Positions 49,001 through 61,700 of a stretch of 64,000 nucleotides of DNA are shown one piece after another (position 1 is the first letter of the stretch; each line of letters starts with the position of its first letter). A program made the position numbers and the translations under genes. Under the pieces are notes generated by a model. It saw only the letters and a program-made list of their open reading frames with translations, was not told the origin of the DNA and searched no databases. Source of the stretch: Larus michahellis (taxonomy: Eukaryota; Chordata; Aves; Charadriiformes; Laridae); the NCBI RefSeq assembly GCF_964199755.1, contig NC_133904.1, positions 3,287,377 to 3,351,376 of the forward strand, written 5' to 3'.

Positions 49001-52000
49001 GCTGTGGATCAGCTGATTCCAGCTGTGCTAGGTGCTGCGCAAAAAAAAAAGCAGCATAGGTACGCCAGTGCACAGAAATGCATGCTTTTTGGTTTATGCC
49101 TGTATGTTTTGTTTTTAAAGTAATTACTAAACCACAGCTCATCCTCCTCTGAACAAAGCCATTTGTCTCCTGTTGAACAGTAACCTTTTATTTGCTCGTG
49201 CTGTGTAACAGAGCTCAAGGACGTGTTTACTGTTGATAGCCAAAATTTCACCAACAACCATCTCTCTTGTCTAGGTCTTTCCTCCTCGATTTAGGTAGGT
49301 AAATCCCAGGGAAGGGAAATAACCCTATGTACAAGGAGACAAGTGGGGTTTTGTGGTGTTCTCAGCCATGGAGTGCAAGCTCCCAACAGATCTATGGGCT
49401 TGGAGTATTGCGTGGCTTGGATGTGAAAACACTGCTCTGAGGGTCTTGCCTCTGACCAAGTAATTGCGTTGTCAGCAATCTGCCAAACCTCACTGTGTTG
49501 CTAGCTCACACTTCACCCGGTTATTTATAGTTTTGAAATTAGAAAAACAAGAGAATTGAGGCGTTTTCCCCTTTGCTCAGTGGTAAGTTGTGCTGTTCCT
49601 GCCTCCATTTGATGTAGGGGAGTGGAGATCATAGGAGTGGGTTTTGGCTGTATGTGGACATGTGCCATTTGGGAAGGGAGACGTTGGCTGGTTTAAAGTG
49701 GATTTTCAGATGCCTGCTTTGGATCTGGATCAAGCCTGATGCCGGCAGGGGCTGTGCTCCTGTGGAGGGCAGAGGACAGCTCTGTGCCTTGAAGATTTTA
49801 CAGTCTTTGTTCACCCTAAATGCCTTGGGTTTTATGCCACTCAACAGGAGACTTTTTCATTTACTTCACCGGGCCTGGACACTGGAGGTGGATAGCTGGC
49901 TGATGGAAGTGAGGAAATAGATGGGAGAAAAAGAACATTTTTCTCCTGGGCTGCTTTTGTGCGTTACATAGCCTAACGGTTAGCAACACGGGAGAGAGTA
50001 AAGATCACCTGCAGAGCCTGGGTCAGAAAATGTAATTTTCATGGAAACAAAGTGCTTTTAACTTGCTGCATCAAAGACCTTCCATTTCGGGCCATGCTGT
50101 ATGTTTCAATACCTCTGTGTTTCACCATGTCGCTGTGTGTGCATGTACATATATGTGGTATGCATCTATATGTAAGTATGTATTTGCACATACATTTATA
50201 ATCTTGAATCTACCATCTGTCTTGGGATAGCGCAGCAGTTTGCTGGGCTTAGTGGAGTTTAGTATGAAGCCTGCTGGTTACCTGGGACTGGGTGGGCACA
50301 GACTGCTCTGTTCTTTCCTCACAACCCATCGCTCTGCTTTTGGCCCCTTTTCCCTCGGAGAAGTATTTTGAGATGTTCTCAGTTGCGTTGGGTTGTTTCT
50401 GGGTAATTGGTAGACAAGCAGGTTTGTGTGCTGTGATGTAAAAGACTGCATTGCATATACATGTGATGTTGCCCACCATAGGGCAATGTTGTACAGTGTT
50501 CCCTGGCCTCAATTCGGAGATCCATGAGCTGAAAACCTCCAGTTCCACCAGGCTTTGACGCTTGAAGCTATATCCAGGAGGAGCCAAAGGCAAAAAGCTC
50601 TCCAGGTCCCAAGCACAGATCTATAGCTGAAACACCTGCCTTGAACTGCTATGTGGAAAGACCTTCTGGCTTCTGACTTGGAAGCTCATCTCTGTGTTAT
50701 TATCGATATCCGTGGGAGTAGCTGTATTTGCTGTGTGAGGCAAGTGGCTGTTCTGGGTAGGCTTCACTGCATTCGCTACAGCTTTACCTCCGGCAGGTAA
50801 GAGGGTGAAGGTGAGCAGAAGGCTGCGCGAATGTGTGCCTCTATGTTTAAACAGGATCGTATCCATTTCTGTCACTATATGAGGAAGAATGGAGGTTGGA
50901 AAGAGTCGGCAGCTTCTGTAAGCACTTAACATTCCTGATTTCATTTGTCTTTGATCTCACTTGGAGTAATTTTACTCTCTTCTGATCCTTTCCCTTGAAG
51001 GGGCTTTTATCTCATTGTCAGGCTTGCTAATTTAGTGTGGTGTTTTGAACCAGACCTCCTCCTACGTTTCCAGAGCCTGGAAGGTATTTTTTCCTTATTC
51101 AGGGAGTCTTTATACAGTTCTTTGAACATCTTAGGACGAGAGTCAATTGTGGGGCTTTTTGCAATGCTAATGGGTCCTGGTCCCTGCTGCCCCAACCTCT
51201 GTATGTGCAAAGGGCCTGTCCCCCAGAATGTGCAATATTTTGGGGCCAAAGGGGCAGGAAAGAGGGCTGAGTGATTCGGGGTAGGTCTGTGCTTACCTAC
51301 GAGAGCAGCTTGGTATCAGTCGAGGGGTGTGTATGCCCAGCTGGAAGCCTCCCCGGGCTGCTTTAAGTGACAGACAGCGAAGGGTTGTCACGTGTGTTTG
51401 ACCTTGTCACGGTCTTCTACCAGGTGCTTAGTTTGAGCCCTGAGGATTGTGAGTACCTCTGGGTTTTTATTTGGCTTTTTGGTCTAGAAATATTTTTGGA
51501 GCTCCTGGAATAAAGGGCAGCGGTTGGAGTATGGTCGTGAGCTCTCAGCATTGCGTGGAGCCTGCATTGCTTGATGACGCAGTAGATGCTTGCAAGTAGA
51601 AACATATTGATACCCTGGAGGTCGGTTGAGTATAAATGGTTTCTGCTGTTACTGGGTGGATTATGTGGTAGGAACAGGTTTCTGGGAAAGAAGCGACTAT
51701 TGCTCTTTAAAGGTATTGTGCAATCGTGTGTTTATTGGTGTGAAGGCATGAAAGAAAGCACTTCCTCCTGTCAATAGCCAGTGAGGTGGTATTGTCATGA
51801 CCAGCACAGCAAGTGCACAGAATATTAATGACAGAAACAGACCACTCTGAGTGCTTGTGAAGGATCCTCTGCTCCTGGTGTTAGTATGTTCCATGGTGAC
51901 TGTGCTCCTGGGCTGTGGCAGAACAGTCACCTCTGAAGTTCAGTTTCAAATGCATTTTCCTCCAGTGGTCATTTCTCCTCTCTTGGTATGGCAGAGAGAG

Positions 52001-54089
52001 ATCTGAACTGGGCCATCAGGCTTGGCATGGGTGAGCTCTGCAGTCTGGCGCTGAGTTTTGTAACTGGCCCTTTTTTCTGTAACATACCAACCAGAAGCTT
52101 GGATCCAGGTAGTCTTTGACTTTGGGAAGAAGAGCTGGGTGATATTTCAGAATATAGAAACATCATCGTATGTTTTTAAAAAGCAAATAAATCTTCTACT
52201 GTGGGTGCAAAGTATGGAGCTGTCTGTTCATACTCTGCTGCAGACAGGTTTGATTTTTAAGGAATTGAAGGTTGAGAGGCAGATAATTGCTTCTTACCAA
52301 CCTGTGCTGGCGTGGGAAGCTGCATTGCAGATCTCTGCTCTATTCCTGGCTGCCTGAGCCAGCCAGCTGTCCCCTCGCGCTTCACCTTTCGAAGAGGAGG
52401 AGTATTTTCAGCAAAGTACCATTTTAATTGCTGTCAGAAGAAAATAGAAAATAGGACAGATATACGGGCTGTTTCCCCAAATGATGAACAAGAACGTCTG
52501 GCATGGAGCAGGAGCCCGTGGAGAATCTGGAGGCAGGAGGACAGCCCATGTGTGCGGTGGCAGGGGCCATGTGGGGTGCCCGGCACACAGAGCCAGCTGA
52601 TTCCAAGTGGCTATGCCCACCCAGGCCCTGCTGCGTTACAGGAGGGTCGGTGTTGAAGGAAGGTAAGAGTAGGCACGGGCAGTGATGGTGCCCATAATGC
52701 TGATGCTGCACAAGAACTGTCCGAGATGCATTGATGTGTTGTTGCTGGCAGTGATGTGTAAAGGAGGAGTCAAGGGGAAAGATGTGAAGAGAAAGCTGGA
52801 GACATCGGTTAAGGGGACTGACTTGTGACCTGAGTTAATTCCTTGTTTCCTCAGTCTCTACTTGTGCTTCTAAAGACAACAAATTTAAGGAAAGGCGGAG
52901 GATTAAGACTTTAGCCAACAAAGTTTCAATATCTTTTGAAATAAGCTCCACATCACATGCCTCAGCCTTTGCCTTAGGAGCCCTACCTCCGTGGAGGTGG
53001 TGTATACAGGCTGACTAAGCCCCATGTGACATGGTGCCAGGAGCAGCTGCTATGGAGAGATCCCTTCAGAGAAGTGTGGGATGCTGCTCCTCCATGGATG
53101 GGGGTTCTCACAGCAGCGACACTGATGTGGCTCCGAGTGTGCCTCCTGTCCTTAGCTCAGCTGAGTTTTCCCCAGCCTCAGACTGTTAAGTCTCTCCTGT
53201 GTTTGGTCATGTCACCTTCTGCATATGTGTTTGCTGGTAACTTGCTCTGTGCTTTATTTCTCCCAGTTTCATACAGTTTGGGGTTTTTTTTTGTACTGGC
53301 TGTCTTGGATGGAAGGTTTCCAGTGGCAGTGTCTTTCCAGAGCATTTGGGGCAGCTTTTCAGCTTCATGTTTCCCTACTTTTAGTCTCTTGTGGAGCCAG
53401 TGAGTGAGTTTTGTAGCTTGCTGTGATCCTCAAAGAACTAGTCTTTCCTAGGAGACACAAATGGGCAGAATTGCTCTTACAGGAGGGCATTTGGTGACAG
53501 AGTGGCATTTCTCAGCTTTCTCCCCGGCCTGAGGGGGCCAGGCAGCAAGGAACCTACCAAGGCTGTGCTGGCTGACAAATCCATCAATTACATTGCGGTG
53601 GGTTCACATTGGGAGCAAAATGGCATCTGCTGCTCCTCGCTGTGTCCCTTCCTGTAGACCGTGAGTTTGCAGCACAGTGGAAGCATCTGTGCAGGGAAAC
53701 TTCAAATCCAGGGACTTGCAGGTGGCTCCGCGTCGGCTGTAGCTGCCCCTTTGTTGTGGCTGTGTAGCATGGTGTGAAATGGGCATCTCTGTGTCCTGCT
53801 GGGGTTTGGCTTTGGGGACTGGGAGATGTCCTCTGGATGTCCTAGTGAAGATGAAGGTGCTCAGGGCAGGATTTGTTTGGTCCTGTAACGATGGCAATCA
53901 ACAGGCAGCAGATGGGTAGGATTCTCGTGTAGCCTCCTCGTTACTGAAGGGACATAGGTGGCCAAAATCAAGTTCCTGGCGGTCGTTCTGCAAACCAGCA
54001 ATGAGGGCAAACCTGACAAGTTCCCATTGTCATGGGCTTGGTGGGCACCGAATCACCTCCGCGCAGGGGCAGGGTTAGGCCCTTCCTTT

Positions 54090-54430
54090 CAGGGGCACCT
54101 GCATTTTCCGGCACACGCCTTGAAATAATTCCATTTCCCTGCGTGTGTAATTTTGTGTGTCATTGCCCCTAATTGCATACTTAACACACACTCTTAAAAT
54201 GCAGCCCTTTTATCAGCAGTAGGTAGTAGCAGGTTTAATAGAGTGTTTGAATTCCTATAAAATTAATCTGTAGCCTTCTGCGATAGGAGATGGGCAGGGA
54301 GCCATGTGGTTCATATCCAGTGTTGATAAACTTGTTATAGAGGCAGGAAACATTTCTGATTGGAGCAGTGACAAAATAATTTGGAGCGGAGCCATAAAAA
54401 GAGTGGATGGTGATGGTTTGAGCGCAGCAG
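54090..54430. promoter_or_regulatory. Candidate intronic element about 1 kb before exon 2
   Basis: The segment contains TTGAAATAATTCC near 54119, CCCCTAATTGCATACTTAAC near 54165 and TATAAAATTAATCTG near 54257, and ends with a GGAGCGGAGCCATAAAAAGA stretch. The CATAAAAAG word is a TATA-like sequence that could also fire a minor promoter, though no exon with a start codon and donor site was found downstream of it. Conservation is untested. Confidence 0.35.
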
Positions 54431-55450
54431 AGATTGAAATTGCTGGTGTGTGGAAGCAGCGCTGCCAGCTAACATTGACTTAGTGTCTCTGGAGAACTCT
54501 AACGGCAAATGCATTTTATTAATGGCAATATTCTTTTAGGAAATGCTGAGCCTTGTTTCAGAGGTGGAGCTCTCCTACAAGTACGTGGGTTTGGAAATCA
54601 GCCAGACCAAGACCTGTTCAGCTTAGCTTGCTGCTGGTCACTGCTCTGGCCTCCGGCTGCAGCAGGCAGGTTGCCTTACGGGCATAGTCTGGGTACTGTC
54701 CACTTGCAGCTGGAATATCCTTTTTTAGTGGGGAGAATGCATCCATGCATTCTCATTCTGGATTCACCTATATGGGATGAAATGCTCGGAGACAGCAGGT
54801 CACACTTTTGGCCTTTTTTTTGTTGTCTTTCCTTTGAAATGAGTTTCCCACTATATGAACATCAGTGGGAGACGCTGTCTTTCTGGATTCCCGGCTGGGT
54901 TTGAGCTTTTACTGCCAGATCCCCCTGAGGGGGAACTGCTCCAACTAAGTTGCGGTCATTGGCATTGGGGTACCAAGCTGGGCTTGAATACCTGTGCTTG
55001 CACTTAGTTGTCTTGTGGGGGTTGATCAACCTTGGAGGAGGCTCCGGTATGCAGGCAGGGGAGGGGGAGCCCTCCCCTGTCACGGGCAGCAGTGGCAGGT
55101 TGGGGCCCTTGCTGGATCTTCTGTGTTTGCTCTTGCTGTTGCCATCACTTCATCTTCTTCCAGTTCTCTGCTTGAATTCATCATGGAAAAAGCAAGTGTG
55201 GGCAGAAGGGGTGGCTGCTGGGCGCAGCGTGGGGTGGCAGAAATGATGCAGGTGGTGCGGCCCTAGGGATGTGTGGTGGAGAATGCAGTGCACAAGTGTC
55301 ATGGGAGGTGCTGGTCATCTAACAGGGCTTAATTTCACCCATTATCTCCAACCACACTCATGGATAACTGTGCTTCCATTGCTGTGTAAAACTGGGTTGT
55401 GGTTAAGCAAGGAAAGCAACTCCCACTGCAACGCTGTCTTTTCTTTGCAG

Positions 55451-55780
55451 GGAGGCTGCTGGAAGGGGATTCTCTGGAGCTGAGCTGTAGTGCTGGTCCT
55501 GCGAAGGTGATATTGGAGCCAAACCAAGGTGTGGTTTTGGACTGTAACCTGGCCCCTGCTGAGCAGGTGATCAATATCACGTGGAAGAAGAATGGATTTC
55601 CATTAGTGGAGCAGGAACATCTCCACATGCTTCCAAATGGATCGCTCTTCATCTCATCCCAGGCTGTGGTAAAGGACAGTAAATATCCTGAGAAGGCTGG
55701 CGCTGAGGGTAATTACTCCTGCGTGTCTCACAGCTCCCTAGGGGCTGTCACCAGTCAAACGGCTGCAGTCAGATTTTCAA
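55451..55780 (+). CDS. IGDCC4: IGDCC4-like receptor, coding exon 2 (first Ig domain)
   Basis: A 330-bp, phase 1-1 exon encodes residues 21-131 of the predicted receptor, forming Ig domain 1 of a cell-surface protein related to DCC and neogenin. Canonical Ig residues are visible: Cys52 (VVLDCNL), Trp65 (ITWKKNG), and the Tyr109-x-Cys111 motif (EGNYSCVSH). Three N-glycosylation sequons occur at N62, N83 and N108. The segments VILEPNQ, EHLHMLPNGSL and EGNYSC...LG...SQTA resemble vertebrate IGDCC4 more than IGDCC3 or PRTG, as recalled from the family rather than computed. The acceptor TTTTCTTTGCAG and donor CAA|GTAAGT are both strong. The symmetric phase is normal for Ig exons. Related members act in neural guidance or adhesion; IGDCC4's ligand is not established by this sequence. 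The remaining exons lie outside the window. Confidence 0.88.
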
Positions 55781-58700
55781 GTAAGTGTTGAGAGTCTTTT
55801 GTTAACTTTCTTTTTTTCCCCTCCTGGTGTTTATACAGACCATCTGCCTCCCAGAGAGTTTGAGATAATGTGTATATGAAGTGAAATTCTATTAATGACG
55901 TGTAGGTGGGATCTGGGATTTAGTCCACAAATAAGCACGGGTCTCTTCCTGTTATCCCACTGTTAACATCCTGTTTAACTCTCCCAGGTAAGTGCCATCA
56001 GCCATGAATTAAAAACAGGACTCTCCTAGCTATCCAAAAGACAGTGCTTGTTTTTGCAGAGAGCTCGACGCTTCACAGCCCTGTGCCTGGGGAGGTGGCT
56101 GTGGGGGTCTGGCTATGACAGCACTGGCTCTCCTGGCCAAGCTTATGATGGGCTTGTTGCCCCAGTGACATAGATAAGGAGCACTGCGCTAAATCTGTGA
56201 GCCTCGGCTCAAGCTGAAGGGCTGGGTGATGGGGAAGTGGTTGGGAGAAAGCACACACTTCCTTTCTACTGCGTGAGTCACCTCTGGATGGCACGTGCAA
56301 GAATGCACCTGCATTACTTGCGTGGGGACAGCTGGAAGAACTGGCTGTGTTTGGGACAGGGCTGCTTGGATTGGTGTGCTGTGTGCTCCCAGCTCGACTG
56401 TGCTGAGCTCTTTATCCCATCCACACTCCAGAGGTGGCGGTGGGTGGCCTGCAGTTCCGTCCAGATCAGGATCTGCCCTGAGTGAAGAGTTACACTGATA
56501 AAAAGAGTCAATTACTGAGAGACCGCCAGGTGGATGTGGGTGACCACTGGAGGGGCAAAAAGCACTGGAGACAAGCCAGGCTATTCTGAGGTGGTCCAAG
56601 TTCCCTTTTGTCCCTGCTCTCAGTAGCTGGCTTAGATCATAACAGGCTTCTAGGGGCACCTACTGTTCTCCTCATTTGGAATGTCTGGTGACTTTGACGG
56701 CTTCAGTGTATCTGAATATGGCCTTATGAAAATGATACAGGCTGTGAATATAGCTGGGAACTGGTGCATCAAGGGATGTCTTGGGATCTTTCATCTTCTG
56801 TGCTGTGAGGTCCTGAGGGACAGGATTTTGGACATCTCCCCTTCTGATGGCTTTTGTTTGTGAAGGCTTGGCTCTGCCTTTAGCGCAGTGAGTAGCGGAA
56901 GAGCAGGAGCCTAATCTTTGGCAAAGCCAAGCTCTCTGATGAGAGCCCAGGCTGGTGACTGTAGTGAGCAGGAGTGTTAAGGCTCTGTGTGTGTCTGGTG
57001 AAGCCGAGGGGAGTATCAGGGTCCCAGTGGGGACAGATGCCCTGAATTTCAGTTCCCAAACATGCTCTCTTAAAGCACAGTGCTGCTAATTTCAGGTATG
57101 GGAGGAAAGCAGGTAAGCCGAAACAGTTTTACAATGCTTTGGTGCTAGTGAGCATGTCCCAGCATGGAAGGATGTGTCCAGCACCCTGCTCTTCAGCCGC
57201 ATTGTGCTGTGGGAGAAAGCAGTGTGCTCGGGGCTTCCGGATAAGGAAATCTTTGTGCATCAGCATGGTCTGAAATGCCTGTAATGAGATCCTCCCCTCC
57301 CACAGAGACCAAACTGTACTGTGGTGTTGAACTTGTGCTTCCAGGCAGCCTTCTACCATCATCTCTCTCTGTTCCTGACAAATCTTGCCAGACGCCATGG
57401 CTGGGCAAGACCCAGAGCTCTTGACCCCATGGCTGCCTCTCCTCTCCTCTCTGACGCAGGTTACTGGGCTCTTCTTGTCCTTGAGTTTCTAATGGTGTGT
57501 TTGAGTGGTGTTGGCAATGCCAGAACTGCAAAAGGAGGAGCTTGAACTGAAATGGGCAGGCAGGGCAGGGTAACCTTTTCTGACACCTTTATACTAATCT
57601 GAATGTTCCCCTCCTGCAGTCCCAGTTTTTGGTGCTGGGCGCAATGCAAATGAGGAGCTCAGCAAATACTTTCCAGCCTGTCCTGCTGTGACAGGGTGGT
57701 CTGGTCCTGTAAGGACTTGGAAAAGCTCTTCTGTAAGGAGCTGTGAGCAAGTTCAACTGGAGAGCTGCAGGGAGGAGGTCGTAGCCCTGAGCAGAGAGGA
57801 TGTCAGCACTGGGAATGTGCTCCGGGTTTCACACGCTGGATTTGGCTATGCACATTGGCTCAGCTGCCTCCAGGTCACTGTTGGTCTCTTCTGGGTTCCC
57901 TGGTGAACAGTCAACACAGTTTTGGGAGGAGCGTGGATGGGGCTTGTGGAGTTTGATGCTGAGCAAGGAATGTTGATGCCAGGGCAGGGCCAGGCAACTG
58001 TAGCTCCCTCAGGAGCTGGAGAATGCAGCAGTAGGTGCCACTGGGTTTGCTCGATGTTCCCAACAGGCAGAATTTACCCCATCTCAGCATGGTGCAAATC
58101 TCAACTCCAGAGGAAACTTCAGACAATGAAGAGCAGTGTGGAGGTGGTCTACGTGACAAAGTCTGTGGCTCCGCTTGGTGTCGGGACTGTTTTGTGGGGT
58201 GAATATCTCTTTATAATGGAAAAGATGAAAGAAAGGGCTCTGCAGGCTGTTTTTCATTTCGACCTCTGAGAACAACACTCCAAGATCTGAACCACTGAAT
58301 CTTTGTGCAGCATTCAAGAATAAAATTCTTTTGTATTCAGAAATGGCTCCTGGAAATATTTTAAGTGTGAGAGTTCCAATAAACGATGCCTTGACCTCCA
58401 AACAGGTGAGGTTAGAAATTAATGCAAATACAGTAACACTTCTCTCTAGTACAGTGACTTATGTAAATATGGATGAATGAGCTGCATAGCGCACCACCGG
58501 GGCCGAGGTGCTTTGGCACTTGCTCAGAGCTGTGGTAGATGAAGACGCAGAGTGGATGTCCTAACACCCACTTTACACTGGGATGTATTTAGCCTCTGGT
58601 ACCCCAGGCAGGGCGGTCCAGGTTTGGCCAAGTGTGTGTTTCAATCTGTGAGCGCTGTGCTGTGGAAACCAGCACTCCTGATGGCTTTTGTCAGATCAGG

Positions 58701-61700
58701 GGAAAATCTTTGACCTTTGCAACATGTCCTTTTCTGCTCAGAAAACGTTTAGCGTGCAGCACCCACAGATTGCTGGTCACCCATCCCTCCTCGTCGCTCC
58801 TTTCAGTGATTTGTAGTGCCAGACAAATAGCTGGTTCCAGTATTTCATTAAGTGAAGGAATCCCTGAAGGCTGTGAAGATGGAGTCGGGGATCCTGCACA
58901 CAGATGCTGTCTGGGGAGATGGGAGACCTGGAGTAGAAGAGGTGTCATTAATCCAGGAGGATTTATTCAACTGCTCCTGCCCCAATCCCAGCCACCCTGA
59001 ATTAGGATATATTCCGTTTTAGAGGTGACTCGTGTTGAAGTTTGCACCACGCCTCTTGCCCAGTAGCAATGGCTTGTGCCTCTGTTACGGACCTGGGTTT
59101 ATTGTTTGGTGTCTCATGAGCGAAAATAGTGGAGATATCTCAAAACCAGGAGACTGACTTAAACTGCCCTTCGTTCCCCCTGGGTTTTTCCAGAGGAGCA
59201 ACATAGGTGACACATCTCTCCATCCCATTCTGGGTTTCTCCAAGAAAAAGGGAATTTCAGGTGAACTCTCTCCTTGTGTGTACTCATATGTCTCCTTTTA
59301 TTACCATCTGCATGGGGAAAGCGCTGCTCCTGTGGCACACACGCACACCTAACATAACGTATTCATTTCTGAATGGAGAGCAGTGAGGGAATTGATTAAT
59401 GAAATGCATCTCTCCCTTCCATTTGTTTTGTGGGTTGGGCAGAAGCGCTTGCTACATTAGCATTCAGCTGGTGCAAAGGAGGATTGTAAAGGCCTTTTTT
59501 TGTAATCCCTGCTGCTGAATACAGTAGTCTATCCAAGGCTGTTTACGTGTAGATGGAGTTACTCTTTGTGCCGATTGCCCTGGGCACTGCTCATCAGTAT
59601 GGGGCAGTAGAAGAAAACCTGTTCAGCAGGTGGGATGTATTAACTCTGCCATCAGCCTGGGCTTCTAACCAGCAGTTTCCTTCCCTGAGCTGGGGATGAG
59701 TCTGCAGTCAGTCCCCCATGCACACCTCGTGGTGGTGGTGGCTGTGGCAAATGAGAAGGAGCGAGTCTGTGACAGCTCTTGGTGTGAGGGTTTCTGTGAA
59801 GCGAACAGCTTCTCAGGCTGATGAATTATGTTTGCAGGGTTCTCCAAGCCCTGTGTGCTCCCACGTGGAAATACCGGGGGCGTTATTTTAGTTGTGGGAA
59901 GGTGTAGCTTTCTACCTGTTAATAACTACATTTGTGAAGATTTGTTAAAGCTGTTAATTTAGCTTAAACATTTTGTGCGAGGGAGGTTCTAGAAAATTAC
60001 AGTAATTGTGACTGTCAGATGAAGACATTTGCTGTGCCCGGAGGGAATGGCCCTGCGTTGCGTGGCTGCTGACAGCGAGTGCAGGAGAGGTTTGGTGCAC
60101 CTGGAGGGACAGGCCACAGCAGGAATCAGCGCACACAGGCTCCCGTGATCCGCTCTCTACAAGGGCGGCGTCTCTTCTCTGTGATGCATGGTGCGTCTGG
60201 GATTTGAGGAATGGTAGACTGAGATTTACTCTTATTTTAAGGATATATTTTACGCTATTTATTTTGTGCATTCGGTGCCTAGGTGAGTGAAGGCCAGTGG
60301 CTGTAGGCAGAGCCAGGCTGGGCAGGGAAACCTCTAGCAGATGAATGCCCAGGCTCTGGATGATCCGCAAATGTGACTTTCAGATGCAGTTTCGAGTAGG
60401 TGGGGAACTGGCATCTGTGAAGACGCAGGAGCCAGCCCCGTACGCGTTAGCTGGGCAGCACAGGTCCTGTGCCGCCATATGGCCCTGCAGACCCAGCGCT
60501 CTTCTGGCTCTGCTTCCACTGCCTCGCGGGGCCGTGGCGAATCGCTCCCATGACTTTCTCTGCGTGTTTCCCTTCCACCCCCCCAGCCTGTTCAGAGGTG
60601 AGCTGTTCAGAGATGGGTTGTCTGGGCGGTGTACGTGATCTCAGTGGGGGCTGTAGTTGCCCCCATCTTAGAAAAACCTGCTAATAATTGTAAAAGATAC
60701 AAAGGGGACAAGCATGTGGAGAGTCTGGGGGCAAAGCGCTGTGGGAGAGAGCAGCAAGCCCGTTTCAGAAGGCTGAATTCCTCGCATAGACTGCATTTTC
60801 TGCCTGGGGTGTAGTGTTGCTGGCTGGCAATCTTTCCAAGCTCGCGGCCTCCTGCACCGACCAGGCTGCTGGGAGAGGGGGAGGGTGCTGGGTTTCACCA
60901 TACTGCCATCACCCCTGGGCTTGGGGCTAAAAGTCTTGGCACACACGGCTTTTCTCCAGCTGGGTTTAACATGTCAGCAGGGAGGGAGCTGCTTGCTCCA
61001 TTCCTGAAGGTGCAGAGCCTGGTGCTTTGGCATGTCGCTGAGGGCAATTTGCTGTAATGTTCTTCACCTTCTCACCTGCAGTGGGTAATTTTTACTGAGT
61101 GGGCTATTAAAGTGTTCAGTGTAATCAGTGCAATGGGTCTGGGAGGTGTTTTGTGGCTCGGGATGGCTTTGCAAAGCTAAACCCTAGCTGAGGAGTTGAA
61201 AATAATGTCAAGTATGTACCTGTCGTCTTTGTTTCCCTTTTGCCCTCAAGCATCTTCTTTCCCTGCCTCCCTATGTGAAAACCTCTCACTTTGCAGTAGT
61301 CCCTTCCATCAGAACGTGCTTCTTGGAAGAAGAACAGCCCCTCCTAAGGATTCCTAGGGTGAGCAGTGTGTTAGAGCCTGTCTTGCGCTCACTGTGACCA
61401 GCACGCACATCTGTTCAGTGCATCAGAGTGTCAGGACCTGCTTTCTAGTCCTCTCCTTCCACAGTAGGCTTGCCTTGCTCTGTCTGATTCTCTTCTTTCC
61501 TCCCAGCACCAGCTGCTTGCAGCACAGCTCTGAGCCCAGGTTGGGTTGTGCTGTAGGTGCTGAACAAGTTGTTCTTCCTCTGTTCCACCCTGATACCCCT
61601 TGGGATGAGAGGGGAGGAACACAAGGGATGGCAGTATGCTGTGGTCTTGACCCCAAGTTTGTGCAGAGGATGCTTGTGGAGCAGGGATGAGCCTGGCCAG

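Larger units (their letters stand above)
20503..55450 (+). other. IGDCC4: Intron 1 of the IGDCC4-like gene (34,948 bp)
   Basis: The intron starts with GTGGGT at 20503 and ends with a pyrimidine-rich TGTCTTTTCTTTGCAG at 55450. Both flanking exons are phase 1, so the join keeps the frame. It contains one sense CR1 fragment, one antisense solitary LTR, simple repeats and several AT-rich candidate regulatory stretches; the rest is mixed sequence without recognisable exons. Long first introns holding enhancers are common in axon-guidance-type receptor genes (established knowledge). Additional or alternative exons inside it cannot be excluded without transcript data. Confidence 0.8.

Noticed and set aside
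56189..56659. 156-codon minus-strand frame in intron 2, and nearby plus-strand frames checked for the second Ig domain
   Set aside because: None shows the Cys-Trp-Tyr-x-Cys spacing or family motifs of an Ig domain, and none is bounded by suitable phase-1 splice sites.
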